DNA of 64,000 nt, taken from contig NZ_CALKTC010000019.1 in assembly GCF_937996225.1 (NCBI RefSeq), forward strand, positions 22,830 to 86,829, given 5' to 3'. Source of the DNA: an uncultured Campylobacter sp. GTDB taxonomy: Bacteria; Campylobacterota; Campylobacteria; Campylobacterales; Campylobacteraceae. The translations under genes and the position numbers were made by a program. The stretch's first letter is position 1; the number at the start of each line of letters is the position of its first letter. The notes beneath the pieces were generated by a model. That model searched no databases. It was not told the origin of the DNA and saw only the letters and a list, made by a program, of their open reading frames with translations. This document shows positions 1 through 8,584 of the stretch, piece after piece.

Positions 1-471
1 GCACTTCCATAAGGTCTCTGGCATCCCAAGCTCCGTCCAGTCCGCACTCTCGATCTGCTCGACCTGCGTCGCGGCCACTACCGCACAGCCCGCGGGAAAT
101 ACGCAGTGTATCGCGCCAAACTCCTTGCAGCCGCTCATCGTGCCCTCGCCCATGCCGCCTTTGCCCACGATCAGGCGCACGCCCGTTTTGGCGATAAATT
201 CGCGCTCAAATTTCTCCATCCGCATACTAGTCGTCGGCCCCACGGAGACCATCTCAAAGCTTTTTTCGCCTATTTTTCTGATGATCGGTCCAGCGTGCAG
301 GATCGCGCCGCCTCTGATGTCTAGCGGCAGCTCGCGACCCTCCTGCACGACGCGTCTGTGCGGCACGTCGCGGCAGGTGACGATGTGCCCGCTGAGGTAT
401 ATGACGTCGCTGATCTTGATATCCGCTAGATCCTCGGCGCTGATCGGTGTGGTTAAAATTTTCTTACTCAT
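1..471 (-). CDS. ttdB: L(+)-tartrate dehydratase beta subunit, partial
   Basis: Beta subunit of the two-subunit, iron-sulfur L(+)-tartrate dehydratase / class I fumarase family; with TtdA it would convert L-tartrate to oxaloacetate in the cytoplasm. The protein starts MSKKILTTPIS and carries the family's conserved swivelling-domain signatures: a GPTTSMRM stretch, VGKGGMGEG, and a C-terminal ELGMPETLWK block. It runs off the left edge, so 157 residues are visible, with no stop codon. Its ATG overlaps the 3' end of ttdA by 4 bp, implying translational coupling. The alternative, fumarase beta, is less likely because its partner alpha subunit matches TtdA closely and a separate fumarase pair lies at 57137-58553. 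Confidence 0.9.
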   Translation of the reverse strand, partial: MSKKILTTPISAEDLADIKISDVIYLSGHIVTCRDVPHRRVVQEGRELPLDIRGGAILHAGPIIRKIGEKSFEMVSVGPTTSMRMEKFEREFIAKTGVRLIVGKGGMGEGTMSGCKEFGAIHCVFPAGCAVVAATQVEQIESADWTELGMPETLWKC

Positions 472-1367
472 AGCGCGAACTCCTTGTGCGATTTTACGGC
501 AAAGCTTAGCTGCTCGTCCCAGACGATATGGCCTTTGCGGTGCGACCAGCAGCCCACGTTTACGGCGACGGCGATGACGCTTGGATGGCGGGCGCAGTTT
601 TCGATATGTACGCCCATAACGGAGCTTGCGCCGCTCATGCCTTGCGGGCCTAGGCCGATTTTATTGATGCCCTCTTCGAGCAGCTTTTCGGTTAGCGCGG
701 CTCGGTCGTTTGGATTGTGCGAGCCTAGCGGCCTCATCAGCGCTTTTTTAGATAGCAAGGATGCCACATCGATCGAGGTGCCCACGCCTACGCCCACTAG
801 CAGCGGTGGACAGGCGTTTATGCCGTAGCTGGTCATGATATCCATGACGAATTTCACGACCCCCTCGTAGCCCATGCCCGGCATCAGCACGGTCGCCTTG
901 CCGGGCAGGCTACAGCCGCCACCCGCCATGTAGGTGTGGATCTCGCACTCGCCGCTATCCGGCACGATATCCCAAAATACGCTCGGCGTGCCCTTGCCGA
1001 CGTTTTTACCGGTGTTGTACTCGTCAAACGTCTCGACGCTGTTGTGGCGCAGCGGAGCCTCGCGCGTCGCTCGCAGTACGGCCTCGCGCAGCAGCTCCTC
1101 AAGCTCGCCGATGAGCGGAAAGTTCGCGCCGCAGCGCACGAAAAACTGGATCACGCCCGTATCCTGGCAGGACGGACGGTCTAGCTGCTTAGCTAGGCGC
1201 TGGTTTTCAAACATCGTTTTGTAGATCTCCCTTGCCAGCGGCTGCGTTTCGCGCTCGGCGAGCTCGCTTAGCTTCGCCGTCACGTCGTCAGGCAGCACCT
1301 TGCCCGTGTAGCCGACGAATTTCGCCATGATCTCGGTCATCTTTTGCACGGCTTTTTCTTTATCCAT
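468..1367 (-). CDS. ttdA: L(+)-tartrate dehydratase alpha subunit
   Basis: Catalytic, [4Fe-4S]-binding alpha subunit of L(+)-tartrate dehydratase, 299 aa against about 303 in E. coli TtdA. Visible signatures are PSCQDTGVIQFF (first cluster Cys), the EAPLRHNSVE block, YMAGGGCSLPGKATVLMP, INACPPLLVGVG and SSVMGVHIENCARHPS, all at the spacing of TtdA rather than of FumA-type alpha subunits. The three expected cluster cysteines are present. It lies last but one in a minus-strand gene set (dcuB, larACEB, this pair), 11 bp after a DUF2809-ankyrin gene. Substrate could be another hydroxydicarboxylate; tartrate is the best guess from family resemblance. Confidence 0.93.
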   Translation of the reverse strand: MDKEKAVQKMTEIMAKFVGYTGKVLPDDVTAKLSELAERETQPLAREIYKTMFENQRLAKQLDRPSCQDTGVIQFFVRCGANFPLIGELEELLREAVLRATREAPLRHNSVETFDEYNTGKNVGKGTPSVFWDIVPDSGECEIHTYMAGGGCSLPGKATVLMPGMGYEGVVKFVMDIMTSYGINACPPLLVGVGVGTSIDVASLLSKKALMRPLGSHNPNDRAALTEKLLEEGINKIGLGPQGMSGASSVMGVHIENCARHPSVIAVAVNVGCWSHRKGHIVWDEQLSFAVKSHKEFAL

Positions 1368-1378
1368 CGCTTCTCCTT

Positions 1379-2692
1379 TTAAATTTCGTCCTCTAAAAAC
1401 GGCTCGGGATTTTTAAGCAACCAAAGCACGAACAGATATCTAAGCTTACCTACATCTTCGGCACGCCAGCTCTTTCTTAGATCATAAAACATCTTATCAA
1501 GCACGCCGTCATTTAGCTCATCTAGCCTATTGCCTAGCTTAAAATATTTTTTGATTTCGACGGCAGCTTCATCGGTATAATCGTCATCCCATAAAATCCA
1601 ACTTCCGTATTCCCCGTTATAGTCCCAATGCCAATATAAATTAGTAGCCGCATGTATCATTTTATACTGCACGCTATCTTTTTGTCTTAAGAATTTCATC
1701 CAAAAATCATAGGTAAATTGACTGTATTCTTGCGGATCGTGTTTTTCCATATCCGTTGGATACTCGGGCACATATAGATATTCCAACCTTTTGCCGAAGC
1801 GGCGCCAAATATAAATTTGCGATTTTTTAGGTAGAAGATTGTATATATAGTTATACATTATTCCAAAATCGATATTAACGACTTCATTTACTTGTTCTAC
1901 ATATACCGAAGAAGCATAACCTTGATTGCCTACGATTATTAACTTTTGATACGGTTGTAAATTTTTATATACATACCACATAAAATTTCTAAGGGGCGTC
2001 TCGCCCTTTTTATTTTTAGCGTTTATGTCGCCGCCTTGCATGATGATCCATTCGATTAAATTCGCGCCCATATACACATAGGGTGAGTTTGGGTCTTTTT
2101 TCTTGATATCTTTGTCCGCATGTAGCATATGAAGTATCGTGTTGCCGTCTTTGTCAGTCGCATTTATATCGAGGGCTTGAAATACCGCTTTGATCTTTTC
2201 TTCATCGCCGCTTTGCAAAATTTCATTAAAATTTTTAGGCAACCTTTTACGCCTCCATAGTCGCGCCTTATCATAAATGATACTTTCAGATGCGTAAGCT
2301 AAAGCGCAGCCTATCGCGTAGCAGGCAATGTCCGTCCAATCAAACGTTCCACCAAAAATTATCCGCAATATAGAATTTTGGACGCCTAAAATTTCAAGCA
2401 CTTTAAAATATTGTGCGATTTCGATAACTAGCGAGAGAGTAAAGATTGCTAACGCTAAAGCTTTAGGCGGCAGCCTAAACGCGGCTCGCCCGAATGCATA
2501 AAGCATCGCCGCGGCTAGCACATCGCCTAGATAGTAGCGTATGAAGCCGCCTTTGACGTAAATTGCGATAAAAATTTCAAATGCTAAAATAGCAATACCC
2601 GCCATCGCCCAGTTCATTCTAGTATCCCGACAATACTCACTTCTAGATGCGTCCGCAGGCGGAAGTATTGCTTTTTTCGTATCCTCTCGCAA
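1379..2692 (-). CDS. DUF2809-type membrane domain fused to ankyrin-like repeats
   Basis: 437 aa of unknown function. Residues about 27-150 form a hydrophobic four-helix region resembling DUF2809, with the typical GDVLAAAMLYA, an IEIAQ patch and the FDWTDIACYAIG motif. Residues about 165-260 look like ankyrin repeats (NATDKDGNTILHMLH, then a GGDINAKNKKGETPL unit). The remaining C-terminal 180 residues are aromatic-rich and unrecognised. The 437-aa reading starts at TTG (2690-2692) preceded by AAGGGG; an ATG at 2615-2617 (MNWAMAG) is the alternative start. The gene is more AT-rich than its neighbours and sits between larB and ttdA with no obvious metabolic link, suggesting a later insertion into the operon. 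Confidence 0.7.
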   Translation of the reverse strand: MREDTKKAILPPADASRSEYCRDTRMNWAMAGIAILAFEIFIAIYVKGGFIRYYLGDVLAAAMLYAFGRAAFRLPPKALALAIFTLSLVIEIAQYFKVLEILGVQNSILRIIFGGTFDWTDIACYAIGCALAYASESIIYDKARLWRRKRLPKNFNEILQSGDEEKIKAVFQALDINATDKDGNTILHMLHADKDIKKKDPNSPYVYMGANLIEWIIMQGGDINAKNKKGETPLRNFMWYVYKNLQPYQKLIIVGNQGYASSVYVEQVNEVVNIDFGIMYNYIYNLLPKKSQIYIWRRFGKRLEYLYVPEYPTDMEKHDPQEYSQFTYDFWMKFLRQKDSVQYKMIHAATNLYWHWDYNGEYGSWILWDDDYTDEAAVEIKKYFKLGNRLDELNDGVLDKMFYDLRKSWRAEDVGKLRYLFVLWLLKNPEPFLEDEI

Positions 2693-2722
2693 CTTTGCCC
2701 CTTACAAATTTTTTCTAAAATT

Positions 2723-3478
2723 TTAGAGATGATTTATCAGGCTCGCGTTATACGCGGCGCCGAATCCGTTGTCGATATTTACGACGCTAACGCCGTTTGC
2801 GCAGCTGTTTAGCATCGCTAGCAGAGCCGCCAGTCCACCGAAACTCGCGCCGTACCCCACGCTGGTAGGTACCGCGATCACGGGCACGCTCACGAGGCCC
2901 GCCAGTACGCTAGCTAGCGCGCCCTCCATGCCCGCCACCGCGATCACGACCTTTGCGCCGAGTATCTGCTCTAAATTTGCGATCAGCCTGTGCAGCCCCG
3001 CCACGCCCGCGTCGCTAAATTTGCGCGCGTCGTTGCCTAAAAATCGCGCCGTCTCGTACGCCTCCTCCACGACCGCGCCGTCGGCGGTGCCGGCAGATAC
3101 TATCGCGATGTAGCTTTGCGTGAGCGCGGGCTCTTTAAATTTGACGCTGATGACGCGGCCGCGAGCGTTAAACTCCGCCTGCGGCAAGATTTCGCGCACT
3201 AGCTTAAAAACCCGCTCGTTCGTGCGCGTGATTAGGATATTTTGCCCTCTCGCGCCGATCGCACCAGCAATGCGTAAAATTTCATCATCCGTCTTGCCCT
3301 CGCCGTAGATCACCTCGCCCGCGCCGTTTCGCAATGCGCGCTGGGTGTCGATCTTGGCGCAGCCCACGTCCTCGTAGGGGTAGTTTTTTAGGTATTTTAG
3401 CGCCTCTTGCTCGCTTACGCGGCCGCTTTTTACCCCTGCGAAAAGCTCTAAAATTTCATCCTCTCTCATGCAAAACAT
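2723..3478 (-). CDS. larB: LarB, pyridinium-3,5-biscarboxylate mononucleotide synthase
   Basis: First enzyme of nickel-pincer cofactor synthesis: carboxylates and hydrolyses nicotinic acid adenine dinucleotide to the biscarboxylated pyridinium mononucleotide. 251 aa, usual length. It has the N-terminal LarB helix region (LFAGVKSGRVSEQEAL) and a C-terminal PurE-like domain with IVSAGTADGAVVEEA, the GVAGLHRL block, VVIAVAGMEGALASVLAGL and PVIAVPTSVGYGASFGG. The start (MFCMRED) overlaps the end of larE by 23 bp; the second Met at residue 4 is an equally good start. Part of larA-larC-larE-larB, so all three synthesis proteins plus the enzyme are adjacent. Confidence 0.95.
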   Translation of the reverse strand: MFCMREDEILELFAGVKSGRVSEQEALKYLKNYPYEDVGCAKIDTQRALRNGAGEVIYGEGKTDDEILRIAGAIGARGQNILITRTNERVFKLVREILPQAEFNARGRVISVKFKEPALTQSYIAIVSAGTADGAVVEEAYETARFLGNDARKFSDAGVAGLHRLIANLEQILGAKVVIAVAGMEGALASVLAGLVSVPVIAVPTSVGYGASFGGLAALLAMLNSCANGVSVVNIDNGFGAAYNASLINHL

Positions 3479-4238
3479 CCTCTCTAAGCCCCTTTAGATC
3501 GAGCGTCACATCCGCTGCGCCCAGCGTCACGAGCTGCCTAACGACGCTTTTAAATTTCGCGTCGTTTAGGAAGTCCCGCATGCTAGCAAAGGGCATTTGC
3601 AGCTTTATATTTTTGCGGTCGCACCGCGCGCGGACGTTTGCGTAGCCGCTTGCGATGAGTAGATTTTCCGCGGCTTCGATCAAATTTAGCTCGCTCTGAT
3701 CGATCTTGCGTCCGTGCGGCAGGCGCGTTAGCAAGCACGCGTAGCCTGGTTTTTCGGCGGTAGGCAAATTTAACTCACGTGAGAGCTCGCGGATTTCGGG
3801 TTTGGTTAAATTTATCAGTGGCGAGAGCACGCCCAGCTCCTCTTTGGCTTTGAGCCCCGGGCGGTATTCGCCTAGATCATCGCGGTTCGTGCCGTCTGCG
3901 ACGCGGCTAAAGCCAAGCTCACGGGCGCGCTCGATTAGGCGCGAAAACACCGCTTTTTTGCACAGATAGCAGCGGTTTTCGGGATTGTTTTTGATCTCCT
4001 CTGTGACGCCGAGTTCTAAAATTTCGTGGCGGATGCCGTAGGTGCGTGCAAATTCCACGGCTTCTGCGATCTCGCGCGAGGACATGTAGGGCGATCGTAT
4101 CGTTATGCCAATAGCACGCTCTCCCAGAGCGTCGTGCGCCGCACGCAGTAGCAGCGAGCTGTCCGCGCCACCGCTAAATGCGACCGCCAGCTCGCCCAGC
4201 CCGCGCAGATCAGCCTTTAGTTTTTCTAGTTTCGTCAT
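3456..4238 (-). CDS. larE: LarE, pyridinium dicarboxylate sulfurtransferase (three-cysteine type)
   Basis: ATP-dependent sulfurtransferase that turns the two carboxylates of the LarB product into thiocarboxylates. 260 aa. The PP-loop SGGADSS is at residues 22-28. Three conserved-looking cysteines are Cys90 and Cys93 (NRCYLCKK) and Cys168 (GYACLLTRLPHG). In the family, Lactobacillus plantarum LarE has a single sacrificial Cys at the last position, whereas three-Cys LarE proteins such as that of Thermotoga maritima bind a [4Fe-4S] cluster and may turn over without self-destruction; this one belongs to the latter pattern by inspection. Overlaps larB (23 bp) and larC (29 bp). Confidence 0.94.
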   Translation of the reverse strand: MTKLEKLKADLRGLGELAVAFSGGADSSLLLRAAHDALGERAIGITIRSPYMSSREIAEAVEFARTYGIRHEILELGVTEEIKNNPENRCYLCKKAVFSRLIERARELGFSRVADGTNRDDLGEYRPGLKAKEELGVLSPLINLTKPEIRELSRELNLPTAEKPGYACLLTRLPHGRKIDQSELNLIEAAENLLIASGYANVRARCDRKNIKLQMPFASMRDFLNDAKFKSVVRQLVTLGAADVTLDLKGLREDVLHERG

Positions 4239-5454
4239 AGATTTCTAGCGCCTCTTTTCGCACCCGCTCGATCGTCGTGCCGTGCGCGAGCGCCGCGGCC
4301 TTGCACTCGTCAAATTCAGGCTTTATTTTTTGCGCTTGCCCGTTGCCTGAAATTTTAAGCCCTATCTCGCCGAATTTCGTCTGCACCCGCACAAGCTCGC
4401 GCTTTAGCTCGGTTTTAGCAACCTCTACCTCGCGGACGCCGATCGCCGTCGTGTGCGTAAATATCAGATCCTTTAAATTTTGCGCGTCCTGCTTGCGGCA
4501 CAGCGCGTTTAGCTCAAAGCCCATGCGCCCCTTTTTCATAAAAATAGAGCGGCTAAATACGTCTAGCGCGCCGTTTTCGCGTAAAATTTCGCATGCAAAG
4601 GCAAAGCTCTCGGCATCCATATCGTCGATGCTGGTGGAGATCAGAATTTGCTTACAAACCTCGTCGCAGCCCGAGCGCGCGCTTAAATTTCGCTCGTCCC
4701 CTTCGCCGCGCTCCTCATTGGTTTCGCAAAGCATCACTCGAAGCACGTTTGCAAAGTCTGCGGCATCTTTATCGCCTGCGCCGTAGCCGATCTTTTCGAT
4801 TTTAAAGCTCGCATTATCTGCAAACTCGTCCGCGCAAGCCTTTAAAATCGCCGCTCCCGTGGGCGTAGTCATCTCGAAATTTGCGCGTCCGAGGCTTATG
4901 GGCACGCCTTTTAAAATTTCGCAGACGGCGGGTGCAGGCACGCTAAGCTCGCCATGATCGCATTTGGCTACGCCGCCGCCAAGCTCGATTTTAGAGCTTA
5001 GCACGCGCGAGACGCCTAAATTTTCAAAAAGATACTCAAAGCAGATCGCTGCGCCCGTGACGTCGGCGATGCTATCGATCGCGCCGATCTCGTGAAAATG
5101 CACCCGCTCTATCTGTGTGCCGTGGACTTTGGCCTCCGCCTCGGCAACGGTGCGAAATATCGCGCCCGCTCTTTGTTTGCAGCTCTGGCTTAAATTTGAA
5201 CTCTCTAAAATTTGCCTGATGTTCGCGTAGCTTCTGGCGTGAGGCTGCGATTTTAGCGGTACTACGTCGATTTTTGTCGCGGCGATGCCGTTTTTTAGCA
5301 CGTTTTTGCGCACGAGCTTAAATTCGCCATGCAAATTTAATTTCTCTAACTCGGCGCAAAGATAGCCAAAATCCACGCCAAGCTCCACCAGCGCGCCTAA
5401 ATTCATATCGCCGCTGATGCCCGCGCTCGCGTCATAATATAAAATTTTAGCCAA
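4210..5454 (-). CDS. larC: LarC, nickel insertase for the pincer cofactor
   Basis: CTP-dependent cyclometallase that inserts nickel into the bisthiocarboxylated pyridinium mononucleotide. 414 aa in one continuous frame, unlike Lactobacillus where larC is split and joined by a programmed frameshift. The N-terminus is diagnostic (ILYYDASAGISGDMNLGAL), followed by HFHEIGAIDSIADV, the AICFEYLF block and a metal-binding region, and a C-terminal half with TSIDDMDAE and KKGRMGFELNALC. Lies between larA (2-bp gap) and larE (29-bp overlap). The C-terminal half contains a local hydrophilic insertion around residues 250-265 (GEGDERNLSARSGCDE). Confidence 0.95.
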   Translation of the reverse strand: MAKILYYDASAGISGDMNLGALVELGVDFGYLCAELEKLNLHGEFKLVRKNVLKNGIAATKIDVVPLKSQPHARSYANIRQILESSNLSQSCKQRAGAIFRTVAEAEAKVHGTQIERVHFHEIGAIDSIADVTGAAICFEYLFENLGVSRVLSSKIELGGGVAKCDHGELSVPAPAVCEILKGVPISLGRANFEMTTPTGAAILKACADEFADNASFKIEKIGYGAGDKDAADFANVLRVMLCETNEERGEGDERNLSARSGCDEVCKQILISTSIDDMDAESFAFACEILRENGALDVFSRSIFMKKGRMGFELNALCRKQDAQNLKDLIFTHTTAIGVREVEVAKTELKRELVRVQTKFGEIGLKISGNGQAQKIKPEFDECKAAALAHGTTIERVRKEALEIYDETRKTKG

Positions 5455-5456
5455 AC

Positions 5457-6707
5457 TTACGCCTTAGGCACCGTCATCGAGCCAAACGGCAGGATGATGA
5501 TTTTAGCGTCCGCGCCCTTTTGCGCGAGCGCGTCGTCCACGGCTTTTTGGATGTCGTGGTATGGCTTTAGATGCACGGCGCGCATCTCATCGTCGCTAAG
5601 ATCCGACACCGCCCAGGTCTGCGCCCAGAGCGATATTTCGGCCATCTTAGCTGCCTTGTGATAGCCGAGCTTAAAGCCCGCGCTGATCTTTTCGAGTACC
5701 TTTTTAGGCGTGTCGGCGGAGGCCATCAGATCAAAAAACGGCTTTGGTCCGATGCCGGTGCGGCACTTTGCGACCATTATTAAAATTCCGTCCTGCGCGA
5801 GTGCTAGTTTGCCGTTATCTAGGGCTTTTTGAGCTTGATAGAGATCGACGTCCATCGGATATGGCGCGACCGAGATCACGATGTCGGCCTTGCGCGGGAT
5901 ATTTACGCAAAATACCTCGTCTGCCTTTTTTACGCAGTCGTAAAAGCTATCGTTTAGATCGCCCGCGCTTGCGTAATACACGCCGTGCTCGCTATCAAGC
6001 ACCGTCTGGATCGAAAAAACGTCGATGTGCGCTAGCACCTTCATCGCGTCTATCATATCCTCGTGCACTGGGTTGCCCTCTAGGCGCAGCGCCTGCGCGT
6101 CGGAGCTAAGAGCTAGTTTATGGTTTTGCGTGATGCTCTCATACGACGCCGTGCCCGGTAAAAATGCCTTTCTGCCGCCGGTGTAGCCTGCGAAATAGTG
6201 CGGTTCAACCGAGCCTATGACGATCACTTTTTTCGCCTCGGCTACGATTTTGTTTAGATACATCTGCGTGCCGTTTTTGCTCTCGCCTAAAAAGACCATC
6301 TCGTCGTGCTTGGAGTCGTGATCGTGAACTTCGTTTTTGGCTCTGATCTCCGCGTAAATTTCTTTGCCGAAGATCATCTCGTATTCTTCCTGCGTGCCCT
6401 CTCTGTGGCAGCCCGTGGCGATGATGAAAATTTTATTTTTCTCGCGGATTTTCGGGTAAATTTGCTTTAAAACTTTTGCGGTAGGCGTAGGCCTCGTGCC
6501 GTCGTTTACGATGATTACGATCTTTTCATCGCCTGCGATAAAATCATCGAAACTTTTTTGATTTATCGGATTTGCGAGAGCCTTTGCGATGAGCGCCGTT
6601 TCGTCAAATTTAGCCACGGGGTTGGGGTTAAAAACGCCGAGCAAATTTTTCTCGTTTATCTCTAAGCTTAGATGATCATCTTTGCCGTATGCGATAGGGA
6701 TTTGCAT
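5457..6707 (-). CDS. larA: LarA, nickel-pincer-dependent hydroxyacid racemase
   Basis: Lactate racemase family enzyme that uses the nickel-pincer nucleotide to racemise alpha-hydroxy acids. 416 aa. Catalytic residues known from L. plantarum are all present at matching positions: Arg72 (DGTRPTPT), His101 (ATGCHREGT), His170 and cofactor-bound Lys180 (EPHYFAGYTGGRK), the Ni ligand His196 (QNHKLAL), Tyr290 and Lys294 (DLYQAQKAL). Starts at ATG with upstream AGGAGG. Family members act on lactate, malate, phenyllactate and others; the neighbours here (C4-dicarboxylate carrier, tartrate dehydratase) make a dicarboxylic hydroxyacid such as malate or tartrate a reasonable alternative to lactate, but the sequence alone does not decide. 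Confidence 0.93.
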   Translation of the reverse strand: MQIPIAYGKDDHLSLEINEKNLLGVFNPNPVAKFDETALIAKALANPINQKSFDDFIAGDEKIVIIVNDGTRPTPTAKVLKQIYPKIREKNKIFIIATGCHREGTQEEYEMIFGKEIYAEIRAKNEVHDHDSKHDEMVFLGESKNGTQMYLNKIVAEAKKVIVIGSVEPHYFAGYTGGRKAFLPGTASYESITQNHKLALSSDAQALRLEGNPVHEDMIDAMKVLAHIDVFSIQTVLDSEHGVYYASAGDLNDSFYDCVKKADEVFCVNIPRKADIVISVAPYPMDVDLYQAQKALDNGKLALAQDGILIMVAKCRTGIGPKPFFDLMASADTPKKVLEKISAGFKLGYHKAAKMAEISLWAQTWAVSDLSDDEMRAVHLKPYHDIQKAVDDALAQKGADAKIIILPFGSMTVPKA

Positions 6708-6882
6708 ATCTGCCTCCTATGTGGAATTTGGCGGGATTATAACGTAAATTTTATTTAAAACGAATTAGCCTCGCGCGGGTTATGAACGGAATTTAGAAAG
6801 CTTTAGAATTTAAAAATTTAGAGCATTTAAAATTTCAAAATTTTATAAAATTTTAAAAAGCCGCTGGGATTTGAAATTTAAA

Positions 6883-6907
6883 GCTCGCGAGTGTTGAACT
6901 CGCGAGC
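6883..6907 (-). terminator. Probable intrinsic terminator after dcuB
   Basis: Perfect 10-bp stem (GCTCGCGAGT / ACTCGCGAGC) with a 5-base loop, beginning 10 bp after the dcuB stop codon. Read on the minus strand the stem is followed by CTTTAAATTT, a weak T-rich tail. It would separate dcuB transcription from the lar genes, at least partly. Confidence 0.65.
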
Positions 6908-6916
6908 ATATAGCTA

Positions 6917-8584
6917 TTATAAATAGCCGTAAATATGAGCGAAGATAAAACCCATCGCGCATGAAGTAAGAACACCTATTAGCCCAGGGAAAATGAAGCT
7001 GTGGTTGATGACGAATCTGCCGATGTGCGTAGTGCCGGAGCGGTCGAACTGGATCGCCGCAAGATCGCTCGGATAGGTAGGTAGGATATAGTATCCGTAG
7101 CAAGCCGGTGCAAATGCAATAATAAGGCCCGGATCAATACCGATGCTAACCGCTAGCGGTACGAAAGTAGCAACCGCCGCCGCTTGAGAGTTAAGGAATT
7201 TACTAATTAGCAGCGAAACGATGACATATGTCCACGGATACGCCATAACGACCTTACCTAGCGACGCTTTAAGCATTTCGATGTGAGCGGTAAACATAGT
7301 CTCTGCCATCCATGAAATTCCATAGATCGCCACGAGCGCTATCATACCGCTATGAAAAATTTCATTTTTAGCGATATTGCCCGCTTTTATGCCCGAAGCG
7401 ATCATCATGATGGATGCTGCAAGAAGCATGAAAATTTGAATGGTTAAGACCATATTTAAATTTGTGGTCTTTTTCATAGTATCTTTTACGACAATGCTTG
7501 CATTTGCGATACTTTCGCTCTTATCGCCTGTCGTGATGACGACATTTCCGTCTTGAGAGACGATGCTTTGAGTAAGCTTTTTATCTTTGTCGTAAATTTC
7601 GACGCTATTAAATTTCGTCGCATCTTTGGCTTTGGACTCTTTGACGTTTGAGACGACCTTGCCACCGTCTACCATGGAGATAACCTGACCATCTTTAATC
7701 GTGATATTTTTGACCGTTTTTTTATCGACGATGATCTCTACGGATTTGCCCGGGACATTTTTAGTCCACGCAGGACGCAAGCTTTTCTCGTAACCTAAAA
7801 CCGCTACTAGCGCAATAGTGGCTAAGAATATCCACATGCAAACCCACTTAATCCTAGGAAGCTTTTGACCTAACAATGTCGTGCTTTCGCCGTAGATATA
7901 TTTTTTCTGCTCTGGATCTTTGATCTTTTCTTGAAATTCCGGATCTTTATCTAGATCTTTACCTCTAAAAATCGACCACGTTCCGATCGCAAGCATACCG
8001 ATGAAAGTAGAAGGGATTGTTAATTTAAGTAGATCCAAATACGTACTAAAGCCCTCGATATGCACGCCTTGACCTAGTAAGATCGCGACCATCGAAACGC
8101 CGGCAACCGAAACAGGGCTAGCGATGATAGCAAGCTGCGAGGAGATTGTAGAAGCAGCCATCGGGCGCTCAGGGCGAATCCCATTTTTAATAGCTACGTC
8201 ATAGATGATCGGAAGCAGCGTATAGACGGTGTGTCCCGTTCCGCATAAGATTGTAAGCGTCCACGCAACAGTTGGAGCGATGATACAAACCATCTTTGGA
8301 TGCTTACGAAGCAATTTCTCCGCTATTTGAAGCATTACATCAAGCCCTCCCGTAGCCTGTAGCGTTGCACTTGCTACGACAACTGCGAGGATAGTTAAAA
8401 TAACGTCCACTGCCGGCTTACCCGGCTCTAATCTAAATCCAAACACTAAGATCACTAAGCCTATACCGCCTAGAATTCCCAGCGCCATACCACCTTTTTT
8501 AGCACCATAAAACAAACAGCCCAAGACTATAATGAGCTGCAAAAAGAATTGAGTGCTTTCAGACAAACTTGTCAGAAACTCCAT
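6917..8584 (-). CDS. dcuB: Anaerobic C4-dicarboxylate transporter, Dcu family, with a hydrophilic insert
   Basis: Dcu-family membrane antiporter for fumarate, malate, tartrate or succinate exchange in anaerobic respiration. Family features include an N-terminal membrane helix block, the IAPTVAWTLTILCGTGHTVY region, SSQLAIIASPVSVAGV, and a C-terminal AYPWTYVIVSLLISKFLNSQAAA plus YYILPTYPSD. It is 555 aa against about 440-450 for the family: residues about 285-375 are an extra hydrophilic, Lys/Val/Asp-rich segment between membrane halves. ATG is preceded by AAGGAG. It heads the minus-strand gene set, followed by a hairpin and then larA. DcuA versus DcuB cannot be decided by eye. Confidence 0.85.
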   Translation of the reverse strand: MEFLTSLSESTQFFLQLIIVLGCLFYGAKKGGMALGILGGIGLVILVFGFRLEPGKPAVDVILTILAVVVASATLQATGGLDVMLQIAEKLLRKHPKMVCIIAPTVAWTLTILCGTGHTVYTLLPIIYDVAIKNGIRPERPMAASTISSQLAIIASPVSVAGVSMVAILLGQGVHIEGFSTYLDLLKLTIPSTFIGMLAIGTWSIFRGKDLDKDPEFQEKIKDPEQKKYIYGESTTLLGQKLPRIKWVCMWIFLATIALVAVLGYEKSLRPAWTKNVPGKSVEIIVDKKTVKNITIKDGQVISMVDGGKVVSNVKESKAKDATKFNSVEIYDKDKKLTQSIVSQDGNVVITTGDKSESIANASIVVKDTMKKTTNLNMVLTIQIFMLLAASIMMIASGIKAGNIAKNEIFHSGMIALVAIYGISWMAETMFTAHIEMLKASLGKVVMAYPWTYVIVSLLISKFLNSQAAAVATFVPLAVSIGIDPGLIIAFAPACYGYYILPTYPSDLAAIQFDRSGTTHIGRFVINHSFIFPGLIGVLTSCAMGFIFAHIYGYL

